From Pseudomonadota bacterium (lineage in GTDB: Bacteria; Bdellovibrionota; Bacteriovoracia; Bacteriovoracales; Bacteriovoracaceae), in the NCBI GenBank assembly GCA_027487515.1, contig JAIYDL010000019.1:62001-126000 (forward strand): a stretch of DNA of 64,000 nucleotides, in the 5' to 3' direction. Below are positions 16,354-24,751 of this stretch, piece by piece. The position numbers and the translations under genes were made by a program. Each line of letters starts with the position of its first letter. Position 1 is the stretch's first letter. The notes under the pieces are model-generated. The model did no database searches. It had not been told where the DNA came from and worked only from the letters and a program-made list of their open reading frames with translations.

Positions 16354-18093
16354 CTAGTCGACTCCAGCGTTAGACAGGGCGACCTCCGAGACGGTTCCGG
16401 TCTTAAATGAGATCTTGTACCCGATGACTCGCTTCCCGTCGAGGAGCGGGAGATTCGGAAGCTTATCGGAACTCATGGTGAGGAGCTCGATGCTCTCGAT
16501 CTCCGGCAGACCGAGGATGAGGCCCGCAAGGAGTTTCCGCTTCAGGGAGAGTTTAATGCGAGCGCCAGGAACAGAGCGTCCGTTGAAGGTCACCGGTTCG
16601 GCCGTAGAGGATGCGTCCGTGACTTTGTAGGCCACTGAGAACTCACCTCGACCAGTTGCCAACTGCGAGAAACTTTGGACCTTTGTTTTGAAGTCATTGA
16701 TCAGCGCCGTCACACCCTTGGCCTGATCCGCGAGGGGTTTCACGACTTCGAGTTCGGCTGCGTTGGTGACGAGCTCTTTGCGGCCGTTGTAGATCCCAAG
16801 GATGTTACTGCGGGTCATGTCGATCGCGACCCAGTGAGGTCCAACCTGACCATTTTCTGTTCCCATCAAGATCGCCGTTTGACCGGGCCCAATCGCTTCT
16901 TCTTGGAGGACCTGAAAGCTTGATTCGGTAACCGCTGCCGTACCGTATTCTTGGGCCAAGGTCGCTGGCAGGGCCTGCCGGGTCCTGAAGCCTACGATGG
17001 GCCGGGTGTTCTGGGGTTTATTGAGGAAGGCGAGGCTTGAGATGCGGTTAGGAGTCCCAGGGAAAACGAGCTCCCAGAACTGCCGAGCGATGCTCGTGCT
17101 TTCGGGCCGAACGATGCCATCGAGGCGATCGAGCATTTTCTGTTTGAAGTCATGAACCGAGCTGTACGGATTGCGACCCAGGTCCACCACGGCGTCGATC
17201 ACGAGGCGGTCGAACTCCGCCGTATCCGAGACGAGTTCCCGTGTTTTCCAAAGCGCGTAGGCCGCGCGCTCACCGAGGTCGTGGACTGGCATCTTCGGCT
17301 CATAGGTTTTGAGCTTTCCTTGCCGGTCAACTTGCGCGTTCGAATCTCGGAGGGCAGTTCCGTGAAGCATGACGAGACCAATCTTGGCGTTCCCGAGGAA
17401 GATGTTGGCGATGTAGTCGGCGAACCCTTCGTTCAGACCTCCGATCTCATCGTTGACGGAGTTTGGAAAGAGGTGATGGAAGAGGTAGTGCGACGCCTCG
17501 TGGGCGACGACGGATGGATCGAAGCCGCTGCGGCTGATCTTCCCGCCGCTCAAACGCGCGAGGAGATTGTTGGTGGCCGGAAGGAAGCTCAGGCTCACGT
17601 CCTCAGGGTTAAAGAAGGCGTTGTTTTTGAGCGCCTTGCCGCGGGTCTCATCTTTCAGGTCCCGGTTCGTCAAGATGCGCAGGAACTGATCCGGGCGGTA
17701 GTTAAGTTTCTCGTCGAGGAAGCTAAAGTAGCGGTTGATCCAATAATAGACGTTTGACTGCTCGACGACGTCCCAGCGGGAGAGGTCTCGCTCGTTGATG
17801 ACTCCGCTATTGATCCGGAAGATGTCACCGTCGGCGCAGCTCTTATGGCAAACGGCGAACATGCTCTCTTGTAGAAATGTTTTCGGGAAGATGCTGGCGT
17901 AGGAGGCCTGTGGACTTGCGATGTCGACTCGGCCTAGGAGACCCGCCGGAACCTGATCCGTCCGAGCACGGTTCCAGATTTCTGGCGTCGCCGCTTCCTG
18001 GTAGTTTTTAACCACAATGAGCTCCAGGGCCTGGGCACCGGAGGAAAGAGTAATAAGGGTACTAAGGGTGGCAGCTAGTGTTGTTTTTTTCAT
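16354..18093 (-). CDS. Exported zinc metalloprotease (gluzincin-like)
   Basis: 579 residues; start ATG 18093 gives the signal peptide MKKTTLAATLSTLITLSSGAQA. The catalytic centre is VVAHEASHYLFHHL (H198, E199, H202), with a downstream GGLNEGFADYIAN whose E222 would be the third zinc ligand, i.e. the HExxH...(N)E..(A)D arrangement of M4-like or gluzincin families. The C-terminal 200 residues carry no recognised domain. It is probably secreted or periplasmic. A second HExxH-type exported protease lies at 28226-28819. The 5' end is divergent from the NAD(P)-binding protein gene. Confidence 0.85.
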   Translation of the reverse strand: MKKTTLAATLSTLITLSSGAQALELIVVKNYQEAATPEIWNRARTDQVPAGLLGRVDIASPQASYASIFPKTFLQESMFAVCHKSCADGDIFRINSGVINERDLSRWDVVEQSNVYYWINRYFSFLDEKLNYRPDQFLRILTNRDLKDETRGKALKNNAFFNPEDVSLSFLPATNNLLARLSGGKISRSGFDPSVVAHEASHYLFHHLFPNSVNDEIGGLNEGFADYIANIFLGNAKIGLVMLHGTALRDSNAQVDRQGKLKTYEPKMPVHDLGERAAYALWKTRELVSDTAEFDRLVIDAVVDLGRNPYSSVHDFKQKMLDRLDGIVRPESTSIARQFWELVFPGTPNRISSLAFLNKPQNTRPIVGFRTRQALPATLAQEYGTAAVTESSFQVLQEEAIGPGQTAILMGTENGQVGPHWVAIDMTRSNILGIYNGRKELVTNAAELEVVKPLADQAKGVTALINDFKTKVQSFSQLATGRGEFSVAYKVTDASSTAEPVTFNGRSVPGARIKLSLKRKLLAGLILGLPEIESIELLTMSSDKLPNLPLLDGKRVIGYKISFKTGTVSEVALSNAGVD

Positions 18094-18200
18094 GTCCTGA
18101 TTATGCAGGGGAGCGACGCCCGGCGGGAGGGGGGATTGTAGGAATTCCCAGGCCGTCAAAGTTCTTGACGGTTTCTCCGGAAGCCTCGCAGATCTTTGAT

Positions 18201-18229
18201 TTGACGCCGATCCGAAGGGCCAATATCAT
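18201..18229 (+). promoter_or_regulatory. Promoter of leaderless NAD(P)-binding protein mRNA
   Basis: TTGACG (18201-18206), 17-nt spacer, TATCAT (18224-18229), then only 5 nt to ATG 18235. Both hexamers are good sigma70 matches at ideal spacing. Transcription should begin at or next to the start codon, and no Shine-Dalgarno is present. Confidence 0.65.
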
Positions 18230-18234
18230 GAACC

Positions 18235-18888
18235 ATGGTTATCAACGTCCTAGGTTCGACGGGCCTTGTTGGGCTCGAGATCGTGCGGCAACTCCTGGCC
18301 GACCAAAGGGTCACCCAAGTCATCGCCTATGCACGCCGTGAGCTTCCGCTCCGTGATCCACGGCTCCGTGTGATGGTCGTTGACTTTGACCACCTGGAGG
18401 ACTGGGCCAGAGGCATACGCGGCGATGTCCTGATTTCTGCTCTGGGGACAACCCGCAAGGCCGCGGGAGACAAGAGGGCCCAGTACGAAGTGGATTACAC
18501 CTACCAGTTCCACGTGGCCCAAGCGGCGGCAGCAAATGGTGTTCCGGGAATCGTTCTCATCTCGAGCGTGAACGCTGATCCGAAATCTCCTTTCTTCTAC
18601 CTGCGCATGAAAGGAGAGCTCGAAGAGAGCACTTGCCGCTTGCCGTTTGCGTCCATCGCCATCCTGCGCCCGGGACCGCTCAAAGGGCAGCGAGAGAAAT
18701 TCCGCATCGGGGAGGCGCTGGCCGCAGTTCTCTTGGATCTCATGCCGAAGGTTCTGGTGACCCCGGGAGCTCGGCCCATCGACGCCGAAACGGTCGCGGC
18801 TTCGGCGGTTGCCGCGGCCCTTCGACCGTCTCCTGGCATCAGGATCATTGGGCCGCGAGAATTACTGCAGTCCTCTTACTCTCCGTAG
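18235..18888 (+). CDS. NAD(P)-binding Rossmann protein (YbjT/HTATIP2-like)
   Basis: 217 residues. The N-terminal nucleotide-binding loop is VLGSTGLVG; an SDR-like fold follows with YEVDYTYQFHVAQAA, IVLISSVNAD and YLRMKGELE, where Y and K sit in the atypical SDR YxxxK spacing. Relatives include bacterial YbjT-like proteins and eukaryotic HTATIP2 (oxidoreductase-like, often of unknown substrate). It has no Shine-Dalgarno and a promoter ending 5 nt upstream. Its 3' end overlaps the convergent lipoprotein gene by 13 nt. Confidence 0.85.
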   Translation: MVINVLGSTGLVGLEIVRQLLADQRVTQVIAYARRELPLRDPRLRVMVVDFDHLEDWARGIRGDVLISALGTTRKAAGDKRAQYEVDYTYQFHVAQAAAANGVPGIVLISSVNADPKSPFFYLRMKGELEESTCRLPFASIAILRPGPLKGQREKFRIGEALAAVLLDLMPKVLVTPGARPIDAETVAASAVAAALRPSPGIRIIGPRELLQSSYSP

Positions 18889-19709
18889 TTCCCGCTCCCA
18901 CCTGAACTCGTGGTTGGCTCCGGAAAATCTGCGCCATCGTCGACCCCTCCCGATCCTCCCACTCCCCCAGCGTCGGGAACGGGGATTTGAGTCTCGTCGG
19001 GGAGGATCTTCCCCGGCACCCGCTCGGAGCGCAGGAGCACTCCACAGGCAACGGGATAGGCCCCCTGAGGCGAGGTGCTGCCCTTCCCAAGCACACTCTC
19101 GGGGAGAGGGGCCTGTGCGGGCACTCCGGATACGACCACCACAAGTGGTGCATCTGTGATGGTCTCTCGAGGTGACAGTTTCACCAGATCGTCCAGAGGA
19201 TTGAGATCTTCTTCCCGAAGATCGCGAAGGAGGCGAGAAAAGACGGCCGTGCGGAACCAGTAGTACTGGCCGTAGGTGTCGCTGACCGGATAGATCCCAC
19301 CCCCCAAGTGCTGGGCCGACAGATCGTCATCGAGAGGAATCAAGGTAGGCCCGTACACCGCTGCTCCCTCAGGACCATCGATGTGGCCATCGCCGTTGGA
19401 GTCGTCACGCTGAAGGTCGGGACAGCGCGAACCCCGGTGAAGCCCTTGGATCACGAGTGTGTCCGGAACTCCCGCCGAGTAGCGCAGTCCGGCGACGAGG
19501 TCATCGGCTTCGCGCACGAGGGTGAAGGAGCCATTGAATTGAGGAGCGAAGCGCTGGGTGATCGGTCGCAGAATCGCCTGGTAGGGTCCCCGCAGCGGCC
19601 GCTCGAGGGCATCGGCCTTAGTTTCCTTCTGAGGGCCATCGTGATTGGTCTGCGTCTCGCAGCCCCGGACCAAGATGAGAAGCAGGATGAGATATGGTGA
19701 TCGGGGCAT
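18876..19709 (-). CDS. Lipoprotein with single EF-hand-like loop (paralogue A)
   Basis: 277 residues. Signal peptide ending LLILVRG-C, so probably lipid-anchored. The body opens with YQAILRPI...GSFTLVREADDL and carries DSNGDGHIDGPE, a canonical 12-residue EF-hand-type calcium loop, followed by YGPTLIPLDDDLS. The same order (strands, EF loop, GP.LIP.D.DLS, then a C-terminal PxACG.L.R) is found in the lipoprotein at 24752-25447, so the two are paralogues; the layout resembles CHRD-type domains. The C-terminal tail is Gly/Ser/Asp-rich and disordered. It lies 11 nt after the glutaminase-like gene in one operon; function unknown. Confidence 0.8.
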   Translation of the reverse strand: MPRSPYLILLLILVRGCETQTNHDGPQKETKADALERPLRGPYQAILRPITQRFAPQFNGSFTLVREADDLVAGLRYSAGVPDTLVIQGLHRGSRCPDLQRDDSNGDGHIDGPEGAAVYGPTLIPLDDDLSAQHLGGGIYPVSDTYGQYYWFRTAVFSRLLRDLREEDLNPLDDLVKLSPRETITDAPLVVVVSGVPAQAPLPESVLGKGSTSPQGAYPVACGVLLRSERVPGKILPDETQIPVPDAGGVGGSGGVDDGADFPEPTTSSGGSGNYGE

Positions 19710-19720
19710 GGGCCGTGTCC

Positions 19721-20569
19721 TTAGAGTGGTTTGCGGAAAGCCTCGTGCAAGGCGTGTTGGACTTCACTCGGTTCCCATCGGTCCCGAGGGATGCCGGTCA
19801 GATCCAAAAGTTCCAGGTCCAGGGGGCGGTAGTAATACATGCTCGACTTCATTACGAAGCAGGAACCCGATTCAGGAAAATCCGCGTGCTCCCGGTACGT
19901 CTCGACGACAGGGCAGTGGGCGTTGTCGCGGATGAAGACGTCGGTCCACTCTTTGAGCGGAAGTGGGCCCTGGGTGTATTTGATATCCATCACGCGCTCG
20001 CGGACCTTGCCGTCGATGACCACGTGGACCGAGGGAGCGACGTGGAACCACCAGTCGAATTTGTGTTTCCGAATGTAGCGCCGAGTGAAGAAGAGCCAGG
20101 TCTTTGAAGTGTAAAGCTGGCGCCGGCGCCAGTCGTAGGCCCAGGTGTGGGCCCGGTCGTAGCACTGGGAGTCTGCCGTGAAATCCCGACGCGCCTCTGC
20201 GAACTGTGTCCGTGCGGCTTCGAGCGCCGGAAGGACCGAAGGGTGGTAGGCCTCGGGTGCTTCTCTCTGGAGACCGAGAAGACTTGTGGAGAAGCGCGGA
20301 GCGCTCGCTACCTTCGCCGCCAGAATCTCGTGCCGAGGACTGAGCTTGATCCGGTACCAGCGATGCGACTGCATGCCGAGTCGAAGTTCGTTGAGTTGGC
20401 GGTTCGTGGCCTGGGGATAGCTCACGACCTGCCCAGTGGCGAGGAAGATCAGCGCACCCTCGCCAAGTGATCCTGGGTCGATGTCATGAATCCTCGTCAC
20501 CACATCGCTGTGGCCAGGGAGGGGGAAAACGGTCGCTAGGACCAAGAGGAGTGGAAGGAGTCGTCGCAC
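19721..20569 (-). CDS. Exported protein-glutaminase-like enzyme
   Basis: 282 residues, GTG start with a strong GGAGG 7 nt upstream, and a signal peptide (LLPLLLVLATVFPLPGHS). The C-terminal half has a Cys-His-Asp arrangement like that of bacterial protein-glutaminases (papain-like deamidases of protein-bound Gln): C136 in SQCYDRAHTWAY, H176 in WWFHVAPSVHV and D195 in VMDIKY followed by GPLPLKEW. In that family the equivalents are C.RAH, HVA and a D-P strand. If active it would deamidate glutamines of periplasmic or secreted proteins. It is cotranscribed with the EF-hand lipoprotein. Family assignment is by motif only. Confidence 0.7.
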   Translation of the reverse strand: MRRLLPLLLVLATVFPLPGHSDVVTRIHDIDPGSLGEGALIFLATGQVVSYPQATNRQLNELRLGMQSHRWYRIKLSPRHEILAAKVASAPRFSTSLLGLQREAPEAYHPSVLPALEAARTQFAEARRDFTADSQCYDRAHTWAYDWRRRQLYTSKTWLFFTRRYIRKHKFDWWFHVAPSVHVVIDGKVRERVMDIKYTQGPLPLKEWTDVFIRDNAHCPVVETYREHADFPESGSCFVMKSSMYYYRPLDLELLDLTGIPRDRWEPSEVQHALHEAFRKPL

Positions 20570-20746
20570 GAAAGGGCCTCCTATGTTAATGAGTCAACCG
20601 AAGCGATCTTGTCTGATTCGACACACACTTGTCACCTAAAGCATGGCCAAAGCTCGGAGGCCTCGTGCTGCCTAGGCTTCGGATCAAGATGTGTGTACCG
20701 TGCTCGAGTGCCCGGCCCACAACCCTTGATTGATGATGGAGGACGT

Positions 20747-21166
20747 ATGCTAGAAATTCCGATTCACCAGGAGCTCGAAAACCTCTACAGCGAACGCTTT
20801 AATCTTCGCCACTTTCCGGACCGGCGCAAACGGATCATGGTGATCGACGACGACCTGGACTTCCGGCTCTCCGTGTGTGAGCTCTTGGTAGAGCAGGGCT
20901 ATCAGGTGATGACGGCGAAGGACGGAGAGACGGGTCTCAATAACCTGCTCCATCAGATGGAGCGACCGGATCTCATCGTCGTGGACGTGATGATGCCCGT
21001 GAAGTCGGGTCTAGAGTTTCGGCGCGAGCAGCTCCGGATCGCCGAGATCGCTGTCATCCCGGTGCTCTTTTTAACTGGCCATGGCCCAGTCTTGGGGGAG
21101 AGCTGCTTACTTAAGCCGTTTGAGGAGAGAGAACTCTTAGATTTTGTCCGGGGCGCCGTTGGGTAG
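20747..21166 (+). CDS. Receiver-domain protein with shortened alpha4 region
   Basis: 139 residues; ATG 20747 follows GGAGGACGT. After a 25-residue N-terminal extension it carries a receiver domain: acidic cluster D34-D36, phosphoacceptor D80 (VVDVMMP), T110 (LFLTGHG) and K123 (LLKPF). The distance T110-K123 is 13 residues, against 22 in CheY, so helix alpha4 and strand beta5 are largely missing (only GHGPVLGESC remains). That face normally carries the phosphorylation-driven output, so signalling is probably altered. No kinase gene is adjacent. Confidence 0.85.
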   Translation: MLEIPIHQELENLYSERFNLRHFPDRRKRIMVIDDDLDFRLSVCELLVEQGYQVMTAKDGETGLNNLLHQMERPDLIVVDVMMPVKSGLEFRREQLRIAEIAVIPVLFLTGHGPVLGESCLLKPFEERELLDFVRGAVG

Positions 21167-21181
21167 CTGTGGGGCCAACGA

Positions 21182-21209
21182 CCAAGGCCGCTGTGGAAAG
21201 CGGCCTTGG
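21182..21209. terminator. Perfect 11-bp hairpin between two 3' ends
   Basis: CCAAGGCCGCT (21182-21192), 6-nt loop, AGCGGCCTTGG (21199-21209), all 11 pairs perfect. It lies just after the receiver gene (plus) and just after the 26-residue small ORF (minus). No T-run follows on either strand, so if it is a terminator it is bidirectional and U-poor, or it protects 3' ends. Confidence 0.5.
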
Positions 21210-21236
21210 GGTTAGGAGTGTCTGTGTGGTTCTAGT

Positions 21237-21317
21237 CTACGGCGAAACGCCCGGGCTGAAATTTTGAATCAACCGCTTCCAGTACCGGTGCTCCAAAAGA
21301 TCGGATAATTTTGTCAT
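21237..21317 (-). CDS. 26-residue small protein, strong translation signals
   Basis: Minus strand: AAGGAGG, 6 nt, ATG (21317) and 26 codons to TAG (21237-21239). The product opens MTKLSDLLEHRYWKRLIQN and ends FSPGVSP. It is amphipathic, with a basic and aromatic centre and no signal peptide. A perfect TATAAT (-10) lies at 21361-21366, giving a 5' leader of about 37 nt, and the perfect hairpin 21182-21209 lies 28 nt beyond the stop. Promoter box, ideal ribosome-binding site and terminal hairpin together argue for a real small gene. No gene follows on the same strand for 660 bases, so it is not an obvious leader peptide. Confidence 0.6.
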   Translation of the reverse strand: MTKLSDLLEHRYWKRLIQNFSPGVSP

Positions 21318-21360
21318 AAACGTACCTCCTTATCCTGGTTGATCACCGTGGTCTGGAGTC

Positions 21361-21366
21361 ATTATA
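21361..21366 (-). promoter_or_regulatory. TATAAT -10 box for the 26-residue ORF
   Basis: A consensus -10 hexamer on the minus strand, 44 nt upstream of ATG 21317. No good -35 hexamer lies at 16-18 nt. Confidence 0.45.
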
Positions 21367-21564
21367 CGAGAAAAACTTCCGCTGGTTCGGAATCAAGCCG
21401 AATCCAATGGTTAGCTTTTTCCGATTCGCCGAAGATGAGCGAAGGATCGCCGATTTGAGTCTTTTTTTGGGCACCGTGGATGAGATTGAACTTCACCACT
21501 TTCCCAAGGCCTCGCAATCTCAAGGGGGCGTCGTTCATCTGGCCACCACCGACTTCGACGAAAT

Positions 21565-22947
21565 CTACGGCGAGGCTTCTGTCGATGCTGGGCCCCCGTC
21601 GGTGCCCCAGATCATCGCTTCCAGTCGGCGCTGAATCTCTGTGGGGTAGGGCATCGATAGGACCTCGCGGTTAGAATGAGACAGAGTCCGGAACCAGTGC
21701 CAGCGCAGGAGGAGAGAAATCGCATCCGGAGACCCGGTCAACTCCCGCAGACCTAAGCAGAGCTGAGTCGAAATCGGTGGCATCACCACGCCCCGGACAA
21801 GCTTCTCGCCCTCGATGGGATCGCGCCAGTCATTGAGGAGCCGGAAGTTGTCCGGAAAGGCGACGGGGTAGAGGTTGACATCGAGGCCGCGCTCGATGGC
21901 ATCGTAGACCGCGAGGCTAAAGAGCGGCATCACGGGCCTCATCTCGTAGAGTCCTGTCCCGGTGATCCCCTCGGCCGCCAAGAAAAAGCGATTCAGCTGG
22001 CGCGACCGGACGAGGTCGATGGTCTTTTGAGTTGTGTCGCCATGGCCTACGGTGATCATGTGGTCGCTCTTCACCATCCGCTGTGCGAGGAAGCGCGGGA
22101 AAAAGATATCGACGTTGCCGATGGAGCTCATTCCCTTCACTGGGAAAGCTTGCTGCGCGGAGGTATCTAAAAATGAATTGGCGTGGTTGATCAGAAACAT
22201 GTGGAGCGTTTTTCCGTCGTGCTCGAGGTTCCCGATGTTCTCGAGACCTTCCCAGCTGACCTGGATGTTTCGAAGGGCCACCAGTCGTCTTTGCGTGCTG
22301 GCCAGGGCCTCGGGAATGGGCGCCGAATCGGGGCGTCCGCGGTTACTCTGGAAGTAGGAGCTGTAGAGGAGTTTAGTTAATTGACCCGAGACTCGGATCA
22401 AGTCCCGAGGCCGATCGATGAACGCCACGAGCTTCCCCGGCCCGTAGGCCCTGGTTGGCCGATCCCCGCGGCCACGGCGGATCGCATTGGCAAAGTTTCC
22501 GTAGATCTGAAGAAGATCATGGCCCACGTCCAGGCGCTCCACGTCTCGGTTTGTCCCGAAATGAACCTTGAGTTCACCGTACCGGCGCCCGAAGTCTTCG
22601 AGCTTCCTGAGCTCGGTCCTGGCGGCACGGGAAAGTCGCCCGTTCTCCTGAGTCTCCCGCAAAGCTTCGGCCCGAGCGCGGAGCAAGACGGCCTCAAAGA
22701 AGGCGTCAATTTTTCTCAGGTTGAAGCGGTCATAGGCGGTAAAAAAATCACGGATTGAGTCGACGGTGGTGTTCACTTGCTGGCGATCCCCGGCCTCTAC
22801 GGCGAGCTTCAGGTCGGCGTCTGAGAGGAGGGAGCTTCGGAGAGATTGGAAGTTCTTTCCAAGGTATTCTTGTTCTCGGTCGAGCTCCTCGAAGGTGCCA
22901 GCGAGACTAACGGATGAAGCGAAAAGGAGGCAACAGAGAATCTTCAT
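21565..22947 (-). CDS. Exported protein with acyltransferase-like motifs
   Basis: 460 residues with signal peptide (MKILCCLLFASSVSLA). The first 200 residues are charged and helical. The second half has FLINHANSFLDT, KGMSSIGNVDIFFPRFLAQ, FFLAAEGITGTG and VNLYPVAFPD, which in order recall the NHxxxxD, glycerol-phosphate-site, EGT and P-site motifs of PlsC-type acyltransferases. However, the first motif is H-x5-D and not H-x4-D, so activity is uncertain. Known PlsC enzymes act at the cytoplasmic membrane; an exported version would be unusual. Treat as unknown with acyltransferase-like features. Confidence 0.6.
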   Translation of the reverse strand: MKILCCLLFASSVSLAGTFEELDREQEYLGKNFQSLRSSLLSDADLKLAVEAGDRQQVNTTVDSIRDFFTAYDRFNLRKIDAFFEAVLLRARAEALRETQENGRLSRAARTELRKLEDFGRRYGELKVHFGTNRDVERLDVGHDLLQIYGNFANAIRRGRGDRPTRAYGPGKLVAFIDRPRDLIRVSGQLTKLLYSSYFQSNRGRPDSAPIPEALASTQRRLVALRNIQVSWEGLENIGNLEHDGKTLHMFLINHANSFLDTSAQQAFPVKGMSSIGNVDIFFPRFLAQRMVKSDHMITVGHGDTTQKTIDLVRSRQLNRFFLAAEGITGTGLYEMRPVMPLFSLAVYDAIERGLDVNLYPVAFPDNFRLLNDWRDPIEGEKLVRGVVMPPISTQLCLGLRELTGSPDAISLLLRWHWFRTLSHSNREVLSMPYPTEIQRRLEAMIWGTDGGPASTEASP

Positions 22948-23012
22948 CCGTCGATCTTACTTCGCCTCCGGAACTCCGCTGGGCCCGAAGGAAAATCTTA
23001 CACACCTCAAAC

Positions 23013-23636
23013 TTAAGAGTGTTGGTCTTTAGTCAGTTCTGGCGGGTGGGTAAGGCCTTGAGAACGGAGGGCATCGGCCATCGAGGCGCCGGTCAGGAAC
23101 TCCACGTGCTCTCGGAAGGCGCGGAAGAACTTCAGGACGAGGTCCCGAGTCTGCGGGGAGGAGAAGCCTGGGGCTTCCGTGAAGGCTTCAGTGGCGTTGA
23201 AGTAGAACTCTGGTTGGCCCATGACGTAGGCATTGAGGTACGCAAAGACCTGGCGGAGGTGGTGCTGGGCGCCGAAGGTCCCGATGCTCCCGGCCGATGC
23301 GCCCAGGATCGCAGTCGCCTTCCTGTCCCAGAGATTCTGCCCGTAGGGCCGCGAGCCCCAGTCGATCGCATTCTTCAACACACCTGGGTACGATCGGTTA
23401 TACTCCGGAGTGATGACGAGGACGGCCTCGGCTTCACGGATCTTTTCTTTGAACTCCGTCACAATGTCCGGTGCTTCGAGTTCGAGATCCTGGGTGTAGA
23501 AGGGAAGAGCTGTCACGTCGAAAACATCGAACTTGAAATCGTCGAGCTCCAGGGACTGAATGGCCTGGAAAAAGCGCCGGTTCAGGGAGGCATGGGAGAT
23601 GCCGCCGATGAGGGTCAGGGTGTGAAAAGCGTCCAT
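23013..23636 (-). CDS. NADPH-dependent FMN reductase (ChrR/YieF-like flavoprotein)
   Basis: 207 residues. Flavodoxin-like fold: the FMN phosphate loop is near GGISHASLNRRF, the family signature ITPEYNRSYPGVLKNAIDW is intact, and GASAGSIGTFGAQHHLRQVF follows. Enzymes of this family reduce quinones, chromate or azo compounds with NAD(P)H and protect against oxidative stress. A strong GGAGGTAA precedes ATG 23636. It stands alone, 65 nt upstream of the start of the acyltransferase-like gene on the same strand. Confidence 0.9.
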   Translation of the reverse strand: MDAFHTLTLIGGISHASLNRRFFQAIQSLELDDFKFDVFDVTALPFYTQDLELEAPDIVTEFKEKIREAEAVLVITPEYNRSYPGVLKNAIDWGSRPYGQNLWDRKATAILGASAGSIGTFGAQHHLRQVFAYLNAYVMGQPEFYFNATEAFTEAPGFSSPQTRDLVLKFFRAFREHVEFLTGASMADALRSQGLTHPPELTKDQHS

Positions 23637-23957
23637 AAAGTTACCTCCGTGTTTCGTACTCTAGGAAGTGGAACACGGTGTCCTCGGTGCTGACCACTTA
23701 AGAGTCCCTTAACTGGCGTCGGAGAATGGTGCTGAGTCGATGCCGTTTGGTCTTCTAAAGTGAAACCTTCGAAGAGGATGCGCACACCCCACACTGGGTG
23801 CGCTGCCCCCAATGGGTGACAAACTTAAGGAGACCTCAGAAACCGATGAAATGCCTGAAGTTTTTGGAGGCACAACACCACTTAAAGAGGGCAGTTAAAA
23901 AGTGGTTTGGAGTTTGCAGTTTTAATTCTGGAAAAACTTTTAACTAAGGACCAGAAA
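23637..23957. other. Intergenic region upstream of hemerythrin gene
   Basis: 321 bases, divergent between the FMN reductase and hemerythrin genes. It contains a 33-codon frame (23846-23947) that I do not accept as a gene, because its AAGGAG is 13 nt from the ATG. No terminator or clear operator is seen. Confidence 0.5.
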
Positions 23958-24494
23958 ATGGAAATCTATGAAGCCTTAACTAAAGACCATGACCAAGTGA
24001 AAACACTCCTGGAAGAACTCGTCGAGCTCCAGGAACACGATGAGTACCGGTTCATCCTGATTGAGGAGATACGAAACCTCCTCGTTCCGCATGCGCGCGC
24101 TGAAGAGTCGGTCTTCTATAACACACTCCGTGCCATCAAGACCGATCAAGAACTTGTGTTACACGGCTACCAGGAGCACCTTGAGGCGGAGACTCTGCTC
24201 CGGACCCTACAGGTTATGGATCGCTTCGACCTGGCGTGGCGACCCTTGGCCGCAAAACTTCAGGCCGCAGTGCTTCAGCATGTGGCGCAAGAAGAGTCGG
24301 TGTTCTTCAGTGCGGCCAGAGAAGTTTTCTCGGCTGCCGAAGCCGAGGCGATGGGCAGCGCCTTTGAAAAGTTGAAGCCAAAGATCGCAGAAGAGGGACT
24401 CGTCAAAAGCACTGTGGACATGGTCATCAACATGCTTCCCCCGAGACTGTCTGATAAACTGCGCAGCCTTGGTGGGGGCGAAGTTCGCCACTGA
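23958..24494 (+). CDS. Hemerythrin HHE-domain protein
   Basis: 178 residues. ATG 23958 follows TAAGGACC; an in-frame upstream start lacks a ribosome-binding site. It has the four-helix hemerythrin ligand pattern: LTKDHDQVKTLL, LLVPHARAEESVFY, HGYQEHLEAETLL and VLQHVAQEESVFF, giving the His/Glu residues for a di-iron centre. Such proteins bind O2 or NO, or act in iron and redox homeostasis. A second HHE protein is at 26730-27137. The C-terminal 40 residues are outside the domain. Confidence 0.88.
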   Translation: MEIYEALTKDHDQVKTLLEELVELQEHDEYRFILIEEIRNLLVPHARAEESVFYNTLRAIKTDQELVLHGYQEHLEAETLLRTLQVMDRFDLAWRPLAAKLQAAVLQHVAQEESVFFSAAREVFSAAEAEAMGSAFEKLKPKIAEEGLVKSTVDMVINMLPPRLSDKLRSLGGGEVRH

Positions 24495-24751
24495 CATCGC
24501 TGAATAGGGCCGGGCGGAAACGCTTGGCCCTGCTGACTCGCTCTGTCCTTCCATCGATGAAGGGGACTTGAGGCAAACCCAGGCGGCCAGCTGAAGTGCG
24601 GATGATCTTCGGCCAGAGCGCCCCAGGGATTGAGGATTTTTACCCCAGATACCTACTTGCAGGAGACCCTTAACTGGAACCTGGCGCTCCTGGTCTGGCC
24701 TCGCCCTTGCTAGAGGGTACGACCCGGTCACCCTAAAGGAGTTATCCCCCC

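Noticed and set aside
23846-23947. 33-codon frame upstream of the hemerythrin gene, rich in Lys and Cys
   Set aside because: Its AAGGAG is 13 nt from the ATG and it ends 10 nt before the real gene; likely chance, at best a leader peptide.
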